A stretch of DNA of 64,000 bases, taken from contig NW_004454206.1 of the NCBI RefSeq assembly GCF_000283155.1, positions 18,027,950 to 18,091,949 on the forward strand, given 5' to 3'. The stretch comes from Ceratotherium simum simum (taxonomy: Eukaryota; Chordata; Mammalia; Perissodactyla; Rhinocerotidae). Under the pieces are notes generated by a model. The model was not told the DNA's origin. It was given only the letters and a program-made list of their open reading frames with translations, and searched no databases. Below, piece after piece: positions 31,514-44,170 of this stretch (within the stretch, counting starts at the first letter, position 1; each line of letters opens with the position of its first letter). Position numbers and translations under genes: made by a program.

Positions 31514-32734
31514 TTGGCAGGTAGCAGTGTCATGAGAAAGCTCCAACTGTTCTCTCATCAGGTGGTGGATGAAAGCCCACAATCAGCACTGGAGAGGCAC
31601 TTCTGGAGTTCCAGATATACTTTACAGAGGTGCTGATACTCTCTGTAAAGAGTAGTTTGTTTTACAATATTCTTCTTTTAAATTGCTATTACCAGTAGAG
31701 AGGTTCACACCTTAGTTAGAATTACTAGATTTCCTTCCTTCCAATACTAATCACTTAAGAAGAGGTATGCTAAATAAACGGGAGTTTCTCTCTACTGGGG
31801 GAGAAGAGAACTTTTGGATTAATCTTGTTGGGGCATTTCGATCTGGATATATGAGGTAGGTGGAATGATGGAGTGGGGGGCAGGTGAGAGGGCCTGACAA
31901 TACATAGAAGAAGGTCTTTGAACAGAAATCATCAGAACTTAAATGCTTACTTAGAAATGCTATCTGGGTGGCTGCAGTGACCCCACTCTTTTGCTGCCCT
32001 CTTTTTCTATCATTGGTTGGTGGTGCCCCCTGTAGCACTATAATTTCTTTTCATTTTCATTCATTTTCATGTTGCATTTAGATGATGTATGATGAGATAT
32101 AGCCACTAAAGTGAAGGTGAGCGAGGTACTGCACAGAAGAGAAAAAAATATATGTATATAAAACAATAAATAAAGCCATTTACATATTCCTTAGAATTGT
32201 ACACACAGGCATTGTCACATCAGTTAGTAAGTTATGTGTAAGAACTTAAGAAGCTACCATTTAGTCTTTTAAAGTAATCATATGCAAGAGTTGGGCAGAG
32301 TTGTTCATTTAGTTTTATAGGAGTCTGACTGATCAATAGTGCTGAATTAGACTTTTTTTCTATTCTTGTCATGGGCTTCTGTATAAGTAATTGGTGAAGT
32401 CTAACCCCGAACCTGATATTTCAGGTCAGAAAACCTCATCAAACCATATGCCCAAATTTAGAGCAGAAGACTGTAAGTTCTCACAGATATTTCAACAGAA
32501 TTTTAAGTGGTTAGAGGAAGATGCAGAGTGGTTTGCAGAAAACAAAATGTAAAAATAAGTAGAACAAAAATAGCAAGGTAGAAAACAGCAGAGGGTGGGG
32601 GACAAAATAAGCAAGAAAAGGGGAAAATAAATTTGTAATATAAATGTCAGACTTACCTACAATAGTCTATATTGTTACATTGTTTTACTGCTAATACGTG
32701 GATACAAAAAACCATAACGTATTTAATGTAAAAA
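31514..32734. other. Intergenic, nothing recognised
   Basis: No gene or assignable repeat. An A/T-rich run lies near 32140-32175. Confidence 0.45.
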
Positions 32735-32970
32735 AGCTAATATTTACTGTGCCAAGCTCTGTTTTGAGTGTTTTTCATGGAGTGTATCTTTCAGTCCTCA
32801 CAATAGCTCTACAAGTTAAATAGTATCCTTCCAGATGAGTAAGTCAAGACTCAGCGATGGGTATCTTTCCCAGGACACCATCACCAGCATAAGGCATGGC
32901 TAGAATTTGAAAATAGTCCTGTATGATGAGAGCATCTGACTTCCTACCACCACGCTACACTCTCCAGTTT
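32735..32970 (-). repeat. MIR SINE, antisense
   Basis: 'aatatttactgtgccaagctc', 'cctcacaatagctctacaag' and 'ggcatggctagaatttgaa' follow the antisense MIR order in diverged form. Confidence 0.65.
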
Positions 32971-33199
32971 AGCTGAAGAAGCTAAATAGAAGTATTTGTG
33001 ACACTTTATAGAATACATGTAACACACCTCATTTTTTTTCATTAAATCAATGTACATTTTATTTTATTCTTTGTCAAATACTTTAAAAAATTATGTAAAA
33101 TACATATAATATTTACCATTTTAACCATTTTTAAGTGTGCAGTTCAGTGGCATTAAGTACATTCACTTAGCTGTGCAGCCATCACCACCATCCATCTCT

Positions 33200-34045
33200 G
33201 GAACTTTTTTAAAAAATTTATTTTACTGAGGTCATATTGGCTTATAACATTGTATAAATTTCAGGTATACATTATTATATTTCAGTTTATGTATAGACTG
33301 CATCGTGTTCACCACCAAAGTCTAGTTTTTATCTATCACCATACATATGTGCCCCTTTATCCCTTTCACCCTCTCGCTATCCTCTTTCCCTCTGGTAACC
33401 ACCAATCTGATCTCCTTATCTATGTGTTTGTTTGTTTATCTTCCACATATAAGTGAAATCATATGGTATTTGTCTTTCTCTGTCTGACATTTCACTTAGC
33501 ATAATACCCTCAATGTCCATCCATGTTGTCACAAATGGCACAATTTTGTCTTTTTTATGGCTGAGTAGTATTCCATTGAATATGTATACCACATCTTCTT
33601 TATCCCTTCATCCATTGATGGGCACCTAGGTTGCTTCGACGCATTAGTTATTGTGAATAATGCTGCAATGAACATAGGGGTGCATACATCTTTTTCAATT
33701 ATTGATTTCATGATCAGAGGATATGAACAGACATTTTTCCAAAGATCTACAGATGGCCAACAGGCACACGAAAAGATGTTCCACATCACTAATTATTAGG
33801 GAAATGCAAATCAAAACTACAATGAGATATCACCTCACACCCGTCAGAATGGCTATAATTAACAAGACAAGAAATAACAAGTGTTGGAGAGGATGTGGAG
33901 AAAAGGGAACCCTCATACACTGCTGGTGGGAGTGCAAACCGGTGCAGCCACTATGGAAAACAGTATCAAAATATCTCAAAAATTAAAAATAGAACTGCCA
34001 TATGATCCAGCTATTCCACTACTGGGTATTTATCCACACCTCATC
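33200..34045 (-). mobile_element. LINE-1 insertion with 5' inversion (twin priming)
   Basis: 33200-33720 is LINE-1 3' sequence in minus orientation with the poly(T) end on the left (its minus-strand translation includes MFIAALFTIT...QPRCPSMDE, from the ORF2 C-terminus). 33722-34045 is the directly upstream part of ORF2 in + orientation ([19 protein letters not shown]...LPYDPAIPLLGIYPH). The two halves meet at adjoining points of the LINE-1 sequence, the signature of twin-primed 5' inversion during a single insertion. Not coding-competent. Confidence 0.85.
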
Positions 34046-37000
34046 TTTAGATTCAGGTATCTAAGAGTACTTTTGGTTTTTGACTATGGGTAAATCTGGT
34101 GGTTCCTCTGTTGCCATTGTATAGTTACAATGAACATATCTTCCAAACCAGAAAGCGGGACCCAAGGTTTTACCAAGAGAGTTTCAGATTTGTACACATG
34201 TTTATATGAAAATTTGTATGAAGATATAAAATGTAAAATACATTTAATTATATGTTTAATGAATCACCTTAGTTGAAAAGAAAAATAAAGTCACATGAAA
34301 TATGGTCCACTTGGAAAATACCAAACATATGGTTCTGTAAAAGACGCTTCTCTCCTTTATAGCCGAATCTTTTTGATGCTCTCAGGTGCAGCCTTTACCC
34401 TTACTAATTTAGTCACAATCCTTGTTTAGCTAAGGACTTTGAAGCCATTTCATGCTTCAGTGCAGAAAGGTAATTAATGTTGGGATTTTGACATTTAAAA
34501 ACACACCTAGAGGATTTAATAACATTGATATAATTACAATGCTTTAAGTGATTATTTCTTTTCTTACCTCCACAAAGTAATTGTAATAGAGTCTGATGCT
34601 ACAACTATCACTGCTTTTTAAATCATAAACAAGGGAATTGCCAATGTGGAAAATGTATCCTAATTCAAATTAGGCATAACACTGGAATATTAAAATACAA
34701 GGAACCTTGCTTCCTTTCTTTCTAATACAAAATAAAAATGATTCCTTTTAATTAGCCCAAAACCCACTCATACATATATCTTGTGAAATACTATGAATTA
34801 TTTATTTGGACTCCCAAATAGACAACATTTAAATAGTGGATGAATGATAAATCCCTCCTAATCGATTGGATGACTGACTGAATCTGTGGTTCCACAACTA
34901 ACTTGAGAATGGTATTTCTCACTGGCCATACTGAAAAAACAAATGAAACTAAATCCTCTGGTTTGTTGACAGTTTTATTATTTAGTTTTAGAATTATTAA
35001 CACAGTATTATGGGGTCTGTATGCAGATTGCAGATATTCATATATGAATTGTATTACTTTTAGGAGGCAAAGCATATTCTCTTCACATTAGTTCACACCA
35101 CTACTTATTGTCTTATATATATTCTACTTCAGTCATTTCAGTTATCTTCTGGGCATCTAGGATCATGTGAGTTTATTACTCTTGACTGAGAGGATGAAAA
35201 AAACATATGAATGTTATGTTGGCCATTGTAGCGAATAAAAAAATGTGGACACCTAAGTTAGATTCCTTATATATGTGAGTGTGCCAATTATTCATTTCTT
35301 GATTCTCAGCCCCAAATTCTCCATTCTTTGCCTTCCTTTGTGATATCAGAGGCCCACCCTGTAAACATTTCTCTTCTGCCAGTGGCACAATGTTGGTTTC
35401 AACAATCAAAAAAGCTTAAGGGACACTGTAAGGCAATAACAGCAGGGAGACACTTTCCTTCAGGTTCTGTTCCTCCTTTCTTATTACTCAGCACAGGAGC
35501 CTAGTGGCCCTCATGGATCAACTCCAGCCAGCTGCACTCTCAGGCCACACATTCCTCACTCAGTGGCCCACCAGCTGTGATCTGTGCCCTCTGGCAAGTT
35601 TCTTTGACCCTGGAGGATATCTGTTCTTGTCTTCTTTGAAGAGGTCTGAACTTCAGTCTTGGCGGGACTCTGCTAAGTTATTGTTCTTACATTGTCAACT
35701 CTCCTCAGCCTGGATACTGTAGTTCGTTTGCTTTAGAACTTGCCATCCCAGACCCCTTAGAGCCTGTTTTTACCCCATTTAGTGTTTAACTCCCTTTTAT
35801 TATTTATTAATTCTTTATGTTAATCTTCTATGTTCAAATTACTAGTGCCGTTTCTGTTTCCTCACTAGAATTTGACTGATATAGTGAGTAACTAAGGTCT
35901 AGAGAAGTTTTTTCTAGATACGATGTACCAAAAATTTTTATAGACAAGGTTAACATAACGTTCTAGGAAATATAAATTGAAGCATGGTCTATTGTAAGCC
36001 AAGTTCCAATTCTATGTAAATAAATTGTCTACTTATTTAAATGTTATTTAATATCAGTAAGCTTTAATAAATAGTAAAAGCAATGGCTGACTTTCTCCCA
36101 AGGAGGAAGCTGAAAGCCAGGGTCATGAATTTTCAGCCTAAAATATTTGAAGTTATGCTGAGTAACAATTTAAAGAAAAATCAATCTCCTGGGATACACA
36201 GAATGTACGTAGAAAACCATGTAGGTGGGGCCTTTCCCTCAGTTATCATTTAAGCCACATGCCAACAAAATGCCAAGAAGTTACAATTGGCTATACTGGG
36301 TATCCTCTGTTCTTAAAATATTTTTTTCTCTTTGTATATAGGTCGGGATTTGCAGATCAATAATCATTTTGATTTCAGCATGCAATTACATTCTCTTTGC
36401 TTGAGTTCCTCTGAGATATGCACAAGGCTTCCTGCTCTGATGCCACTGTGTATTTGTTTTTCTGCTCTGGTTTCAATGCATGCTAATTGCAAGTTAAATT
36501 ATGAAAAACCTTAGCCTTTAATTCCATCAAGATGTGGATGTCAAAGAAAGGTAAAGACACACTCAAGTACTAGGAAACTTGAGCCTGGCTCTATAGAAGA
36601 GTACTCCTATAATTTTTTTTTTTGGTCTGGGTAAAGGTTGAGTATATGATACAAGGATGCATATAGGACAGCTCTGTAAACTTGTCTGCTGACAGTTCAT
36701 ATGCAGACTTGACTAGAAAAGTTCCATTAATAGGGACAAAGATATAAATAAACTGCTTTTCATATTAAGATAGCCATTTATACCAGGTATTTCCTCCCTC
36801 AAAATGGTAGGGATTGTGTAAGCTCAGGCAAGGGCTTTCAGGTCAGCGAGTAATTAAAGCAAGTAACTTTAGAGTTCAATTCAATCCAAATAATATATGT
36901 CGAGTCTCTATAACATGCAGAATACCGTGCCCTCAAGAAGCTTAAGATTTGAGGGGTGGACAGATAGTTCACCCTGAAGTAGTCCACATATCGATGCTTT

Positions 37001-37360
37001 ACACCTAAACAATAATCCACAGCTACTACATTTTGACTGTGGTTGGGTCAGAAATAAGCCATTTCCCCTTATTCCTTCCTTTTCTTTCCTCTGCAGTGAA
37101 CCTCCAAATTTTTACCAACTATTTTATTCTAGCCAGGGGCAAAGTAAAGCCGGAGGTTGAATAACTCTGAAAAACTGTAAAAAAATCCTTGACTATTGGT
37201 TTGAAAATGTTTAGATAATTGTCTCACACCCATTTCTGTTTCACCAGTAGATGCTGTTTCTTAACAGTGAGCTGGAAAATCTGTGAAAGACACAAACCTT
37301 AGTGCTACACCATTTAGATTGATTTTAACCACACTGTGTTGATGGCATTTTTACCATCAT
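34046..37360. other. Intergenic, nothing recognised
   Basis: AT-rich. A C/T-richer segment at about 35460-35890 may be an old LTR but I cannot place it. No gene. Confidence 0.4.
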
Positions 37361-37460
37361 CAGCTTCTTTTTAATAGAGGTTATTTACTTATTTAACAAA
37401 CACTTACTTAGCATGTATATGCCAGGCATATCAATATACCAAAGGCTAGATTATTTGCCC
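37361..37460 (-). repeat. LINE-2 end, antisense
   Basis: 'cttatttaacaaacacttacttagcatgtatatgccaggc' pattern matches the antisense LINE-2 3' terminus. Confidence 0.5.
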
Positions 37461-37805
37461 AAATCTGAGGAGGCAAAATCCTGCGAGAGGCCTTTCATTG
37501 GTTAATATCTCTTTCCCTCAAAATACAGATGTGCAAAAGGTCAAGCGAAAGTTGTCTCTCTCCTGTAGGCACCCTGCACTGCCCCAGAGGTATTCATTTC
37601 ATTTAACAAATTAAAATATAATTAGAGGCCTTTAAGTAGTTTTTTAGGGACTTCAGGAACTGTTGGAATTAAGGTCTCTTCTCTTATCCTGGAAATGTAT
37701 GAATCACCTATTCAGGTCATCAGAAAAAGTTCTTCTTTGGGATATCTAAACCTACTTAAAAAACAAGTCAAGAGTCTCATGCTTTATTTACTGAGCTAGC
37801 TGGGC

Positions 37806-38400
37806 AACTGTCCATTGACAAATGAATGGATAAAGAAAATGTGATACATACATACAACAGAATATTATTGAGCCTTAAAAAAGAAGGAAATCCTGCCATT
37901 TGTGACAATGTGGATAAACCTGGAGGATGTTATGCTAAGTGAAATAAGCCCGTCACAGAAGGACAAATACCGTATGATTCCACTTATATGAGGTACCTAA
38001 AATACTTGAACTCATATGAGCAGAAAGTATAACGGTGGTTACCAGGAGCTGAGGGGAGGGGATAATAGGGAGTTGTTGTTCAATTGATTTAAAATTTCAA
38101 TTATGCAAGATGAATTAGTTCTAGAGGTCTGCTGTAGACCATACTGCCTATAGTCAATAATACTGTATTGTGCAGTGTAAAATGTGTTGAAAGGATAGAT
38201 CTCATGTAAGTGTTCTCACCGCAAAAACAAAAACGAACAAACAAAAAAACCCAAAAGGACACAAGGAAACTTTGGGAAGTGATAGATGTGTCTATCACCT
38301 TGATTGTGGTGACGGTTTCACGGGTGTATGCATGTGTCCAAATTTATCAAATTGTAAACGCCAAATATGTGCGGTTTTTTATATATAAAAAACAAAACCA
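37806..38400 (+). mobile_element. LINE-1 3' end, + orientation
   Basis: 'gacaaatgaatggataaag', 'gtgataaac' type words, 'gttatgctaagtgaaataag' and 'ggtggttaccaggagctgag' are the LINE-1 ORF2 end and 3' UTR. Further on 'cttgattgtggtgacggttt' and an A-rich end near 38400 follow. A 5'-truncated old copy. Confidence 0.82.
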
Positions 38401-41114
38401 AAACACGTCAAAACACAAATCAACAAACATTTCCAACTGCGTACCATTTGTTGCAGTTGAGTTCATTTTAATATTTTAAAAGGTCTAACACTTTTCTAAA
38501 GAACTTTCCTACTTTTTGAATCTTTCTCATGTTGCCTCTGTCTTCCACAATACTTCCGAACTTTTGTTTTTTAAAGTTTTATAATGTCAAACAGTACTAT
38601 AAAAGTGGAAAACCACCTTCCTCTATGATTTTTTGTTTTGTTTTCACTAATGTATCAAGAAGATACTATATTGTTTTATTTTCATTAATGAGTGGGGATG
38701 GGAAGATTACTCAGATTGTACTTCCTACCTCCTAAAAGATAAATATAATTTCTCTATTAAATTCCTCCAAGAATGAGGCCAAAACTAACTTTATCATTGG
38801 AAAATCATGAAAAGAAAGTGACAAACCTCAGAGATTTACATGCGGAATTACACCCTGCCTCCACGCAATGTTTGGAACACCTGTCTCAGCAATCCTTCCC
38901 CACTGAGAATGTGGAGAGGTTTGATGGCACAAAGCAAGGAATCCTTCCTATTCCCCATTGTCGCAATCCTCTCCCGTTCTGAATAGTGGCAGCTGTTGGG
39001 CACTAGGTGGAAATCTCCAAACTTTTTCAGAGTCCTGAGGGCAGGCAGCAGCTGAAAGCAGGCAGGAGTGGGGAACATTTCCTTCCTCTGGACAGGGACA
39101 GCAGCCTCGCTGGCTCCAGTGCTGTAACCTCTCCAGTGCACAGAGGTTCCCTAGATGTCTTTCTTCCAGTCCAAGAAGACACCTTGGCAACGTGGGGTGG
39201 TTTCCCTCCGCTCCAGGGGACCCTGCAGTAACTCCTCTCAGCTCCCTGTCAAACATCAGGTGCCTGAGAGAGGCTCTCCACCTCCCGGGTCTACTTTATC
39301 TCATTTTCTTTTGTCTAAGTGTGGGGATTTACATCAAGTAAGAGTTAAACTAACTAACGGAGAACAGAAGAAAAGTTTTAGCCTGTTATGGTATTGGAGG
39401 GGAGGGGAGGAATTAAGTAAATGACAATTTAGTAAAATTTCTTCTGTGAAAAAAAGTTTATGGTTGGAACAGAAATGTGTTGGGTTTGGCAGGCCAGCAT
39501 CAATTTTCTTTCCCTAAAAGCACTCAACAATTTTTTGAGGAATTACTTCTTCCTCATTGAATGCAGTCTGTTGGGCTGTGAACAACTGCTCTATCCTCCC
39601 CCAACTAAAGAGTGAGGACATGACCCAATCCAAACCAGCGTAAATCTTTAGCAGAGAAATAAAGATTAACAATGGTTGGAATTTCATTCCTCCCTGGGGG
39701 GGGGAGATGGAGGGAGGGATGTTCTGACTGTCCATTTCAAAACCCGGCCCCTACTAGCCCCTGATAATTTTCCATATAAACTCGGATTTCAGCAAAATGG
39801 GATTCTTTCTGTTGCTTAAAACCAAAGAACCTTCATTATATAATGGTATAACTCTGGAAAATAGGCCATGAAACGAATCCTGACATCTCAAGTATATTAC
39901 GCCCTTATTACCTGGTCCATGGTTTACCTGACAATGTGACAAGATTAAGCACCAAATATATCAACATTAAATATGCAAGGGAATCTGCATGTTTTTGTAT
40001 ACTTCACAGAAAAAAATCTGCACATTTGAAAATATTTTGTTCACTTCAAAGAGAGCTGACAAACTGCTTTGGAGTAGTTCTAAACCTCAGGCATCAACAA
40101 ACTAAATGATGAAAACATGAATTCCTCCTCTTCCCTTTCAGGTGATATTGCTTGCAATAATAAACACTCACTAGTATAGTCAAGGATATTGTCAACCATA
40201 CGCTGTCTGGATGGAAAGCCAGAACGATTTGTTCCTATATACAATTTATACCATCAGTTGGAGAATTTGTAGTACTGTGAAAAGATAATTTCTTTTGAAA
40301 CATTTATAGGTGAGAAAAAAACGCAAGCTAACAATTTTGGAACAGATTCACTTATTAATGTACTTTATCATGCAGAAGTTTGAATGCCAGCGTGCTTTTC
40401 TATACATGGCCCAAGTGCTTTATAACTGAAGTTTCTTTCCTGTTTCGAGAAAAGCAAGGGCCTAAATGAGCAACAAACAACAAATAAACCATATCGAGAA
40501 TATGGTGGCATCACAACATAAGCCCATACAGTGAAAATCAACTATAGTAAATGTTACCCTTAAAGATGCCTGAGAGAAGACACCTCATAGGAGACCATCA
40601 TGGTGTTGCTTGTCACTATAGTGAGTCTAACACTAGTTTGTCTTGCAGTATTGGACTAGATTGCTCTTTCTTAGGTAAGCAGCTGATTAAACAGTTTTCT
40701 TGTGCTTTAGGCTCATGTTTGGCACACACAAAAAAGTGCTTTTATAAAATTATAGAACCACATCCATTGAAGCAAGATGCTCCCAATTGTCAGAGCTACT
40801 GGGAACAGAGACTATGAGAAAGAAGACTCACTTGCCCCATCTCATGCTAATTCCCAGGCTTAAGATAGCTAGAGTTTTCTACACACTGAAATTGGTTTTT
40901 CTCTCTCTGTTATTTTGGCAAGCTGACTTCTCAAAAGTCGAATATGTAGTTGATATGACTCCACTGTAGACTAGTGAATGGTCCTTATGGCAGATCTCAG
41001 CTCAGCTGAAGCCTGCTCTGGTTGTACTTTCCTTTGGTTTTAACTCCATCTTGTGGTTTACCTTATGAGCTGGTAACCAGCTGGCAATTTGACCAGCATC
41101 CAAAGTTAGTTAAT
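38401..41114. other. Intergenic, including an unassigned GC-richer patch
   Basis: Mostly AT-rich. Between about 38850 and 39290 GC content rises and overlapping frames of 97 and 102 codons open on the minus strand and shorter ones on the + strand, without family resemblance. A G9 run lies near 39697. No gene is supported. Confidence 0.4.
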
Positions 41115-41340
41115 TAAACAATAATAGCTACCAATGCAGGTACTGTGCAAGGTCCTTAACAAACTTTATCAAATTTAGCCCTGAAAGGTGGGTATTCTTA
41201 TCTCCATTTTATGGACTTTTAAAAAAGGAAGGTTCAGAAGAACCTGTCTTAAGTCACACAGTCAGTAAGAAACTGAGATCTTATATAAACCTAGACTCCA
41301 AAACTTGTGTTCTTTATCCTTTGCCATGTTACGTATGTAG
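41115..41340 (-). repeat. MIR SINE, antisense
   Basis: 'gtactgtgcaaggtccttaac', 'tatctccattttatggac' and 'cttaagtcacacagtcagtaag' are the antisense MIR core and tail. Confidence 0.75.
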
Positions 41341-41384
41341 AAACAACCATCAATAATTCCATTTTAGAGCTGGGAGTCTATTCG

Positions 41385-41660
41385 GATGCAGTCAAGGGTA
41401 ATAGATAATAGAATAGGCTTTAGACCCAGACAGCTTGCGCTTCATTCCTACTTTAGCCTCTTACTTGAGGGTGACCCTGGGAAAGTAAGGCAACCTCACC
41501 TCTCTGTGACTCAGTTTCCTCATCTACAAAATAGGGGTAATAATAGAACCTACCTCATAAGATGTAGTAAGGATCAAATATGTAAATGCATGGAAAGCCT
41601 TTGGAACAGTGTTCAGCACATGAGTGCTCCAGTGCTCCATAAATGTTAGGTATTAATATT
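41385..41660 (+). repeat. MIR SINE, sense
   Basis: 'gcctcttacttgagggtgacc', 'ctctctgtgactcagtttcc', 'tcatctacaaaataggggtaa' and 'gcacatgagtgctcc...cataaatgttagg' give an almost complete sense MIR. Only about 45 bases separate it from the antisense MIR upstream, so the pair forms an imperfect inverted repeat. Confidence 0.82.
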
Positions 41661-42079
41661 CCATATGTGACTGCTGGTTATATGATTCCATTTGTCAGTT
41701 TTGATCAAGTCTAGCATTCTGGGGGCACTGTTTTCAAACTTCATGGTGTTGCTTTCTTGAGATTTATTGATCAGTGAGTATTAATTATGTGGTTCCTGTA
41801 GGTGCCCAATACCAAATTAGGCAGATGCAGGATAAAAAGTAGTGCAAGATAGTTTCACTCTCCATAAGGAATTTCTAGCTGGAGTCAAGTTGTAAAAGAA
41901 AAAGGCACAGCTAAATGGCTGAACCTGAATGGATGACTGGCTGTCCACCAGGAGGCCTCACACAACGAAATGGTTCCATGGTTTCATCGTTGCCCAGCTC
42001 CTGACCCTCTTCATCGCAGGCTCAGAAATCCAAGCTCCTTGGTGCCTCTTCCAGTTATCTGTCCCTGCCTAAAAAAAAT
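41661..42079. other. Intergenic, nothing recognised
   Basis: No gene or assignable repeat, though 'gtgagtattaattatgtgg...' near 41775-41880 faintly resembles antisense LINE-2. Confidence 0.35.
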
Positions 42080-42510
42080 TACCTACAAACTTAGTGGCTT
42101 TAACCAACAATAGTCATTTATTATCTCGCACAGTTTCTGTGCACTGGGAATTGGGAAATACTTCAGTTGGATGGTTGTGTCTCAGGGTCTCTCATGCGGT
42201 TGCAGTCAGTTGGGGCCTGAAGCAGGACTTGGGGTCTGGAGTAGCAGGAGGCATTTCCCTCTCTTCATATAGTCTCAGGCATTCTCCGTGTGGTCTCTCC
42301 AACCTGGTGGCCTTAGGGTAGCCAGGCTTCTTACTTGATGTTCAGGGATCCAAAGGTGAGTGCCCCTGGAGAAATAGGCAAAAGTCTTTCTGCAGCCATC
42401 AGAGTCACTTCTACTGCATTCTATTTGTCAAGGCAGTGACAAAAGTCTGCCCAGTTTCAACTGGAGGCCCCATTTGTCAACGAGAAGAAAGTCAAAGCAT
42501 TCACACTAAT
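42080..42510 (+). repeat. Ancient interspersed repeat ('acttagtggctt' type)
   Basis: Starts 'ttacctacaaacttagtggc' and continues 'tttattatctcgcacagtttc' and 'gggcctgaagcaggacttgg'. The same kind of sequence recurs at 55690-56095, 62825-63090 and 63350-63700. It is a familiar mammalian interspersed repeat, but I am not certain of its name. Confidence 0.5.
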
Positions 42511-43904
42511 GTTTTAAATCACCACATGGCCTAAGAGCCAGTCGTATCCGGGATGTATCCAAAACTCACAGAGCTATCACATAAAATTGGAAAGCTAATT
42601 TCTAATTAAAAATAAAATTACCAAGCAGATCATGTGCTGAAGCCAGCTTGACACACCCTTTTTAACCCAGTAGATGTGCAATGCTAGAGGCCAAAATATC
42701 AGAATGTCAAATGCTAGGTATAGAATTAGACAAGAAGAATAAAAATGTCTGAATTATTTAATATCACCAGGAGTTCATCTCCTCACTGCTAGAGGGATCA
42801 TGTTGGTAGGACTGGGCTTTTATTTTCCCAGACAATATTGCATTGATGGTGCCAAAATTTGATTTTTTTCCATTCCTTTACCTAAAATTTTTGTTGCCAA
42901 TCAGATTTATTCCAAATTGAACATTTTAAAAAACATTAATATGATACCCACTATGTTTTCTTGCCCTGGGATGTATCTCTTTAACATGCCTTTCCAAATC
43001 TTTGTGCTTAGAGGACAATCTTACCTAGGTAACAGGTATGAATCCTAACCTAAAATTTAGTTGTTCAAGAAATATCCAGTTGTTTATTTCTTTGAATCAA
43101 ATTAAAACTGATTCCAAGTGCTAAACCCACTGGGCCAGTGAGATATTCAACCCTAATCATCCTTCAGACTTCCCCTCTCCTAGTGTTGGCCTCAAATCTT
43201 GGGTCTGATGGTGAACTCTGAGCTGCTCATGGTCCTGATGCCCCTCTCTGTTACTTGTTTGCCATGCTTGAAACACAGGAATCTTCAGCCAGGCTGGAAA
43301 CTATGTAGCTCAAGTCCAGCCCCATCTGCATTCTTGCAAATCCCTGGAAAATTGCTGCCAAATGGTGTGCTGATCCTAGATGTGAGCAAGACAACTGTGA
43401 AAGTTTGAAAAAGTCGTGAAAATATAGAGATTCTGCACTCCAATTACTCCCCAAATATCTGCAATTTCTCACTCCTTTTTATATAAACAAGAAATGTCTT
43501 GGACCACAGCAGGATTTCATAATTTCTGTAGATCAGTGACTGCTGGATGTTTTCCATTCTTCTCTGTCCTAAATGAAAGTTTTTATGGCATTTATCCTGT
43601 CTCTGATTTATCATTACATGTGCAATGTATATCTCAGACCACAAAAAGGAACATCTGGATCTTACGGAGAAGAGTACAGATCACCCAGAGATCCTGGATG
43701 TTCAGCTGGATGCAGTGACTGTATTGCACTTTTGGGTTATCTTGCTTGAGGAGGGGGTTTAATGTGTTCCATACGTGGGAGGAAGGGCAAAATGAATATT
43801 TAGTGACCAGAAGGATAAACACTAGAAGAGGCTGGCTATCTTTTCACAAATTGGGGTCTTCTTCTTCTTGGGCACACAACTAGAGCACACCACTGAGTAT
43901 AACT
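42511..43904. other. Intergenic, nothing recognised
   Basis: Short overlapping frames only; no gene or assignable repeat. Confidence 0.4.
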
Positions 43905-44170
43905 TCTTACCCTACACTTAGGTGTGGGCATATGATGGATTTCTAGCCAATGAGATGTGAACGGAAGTGATATGTGCCACTTCCAAGCTGATGCATACAA
44001 ACTGTGTCCTTAATATGCTCCATGATTTTTCTCCCCCTGCTAGCTTGATGCAGATGAGCACAGTTGTCTTGGAAGCCTCTTTTGGAAGATGGAGATTATA
44101 ATTAGTCCGAGATGCAGATATGTGCAACATGGGGATTCTTAGCAGTTTCAGATTAGCCTTCATGTGTAGT
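43905..44170 (+). mobile_element. Probable MaLR-type LTR fragment
   Basis: 'gatttctagccaatgagatgtg', 'gaagtgatatgtgccacttcc' and 'gttgtcttggaagcctcttttgg' follow an old MLT1-type LTR order. The 3' polyadenylation part is missing or too diverged to see. Confidence 0.5.

Noticed and set aside
33723..33986. 87-codon frame with a conserved-looking protein
   Set aside because: It is the ORF2 C-terminus of the inverted LINE-1, not a host gene.
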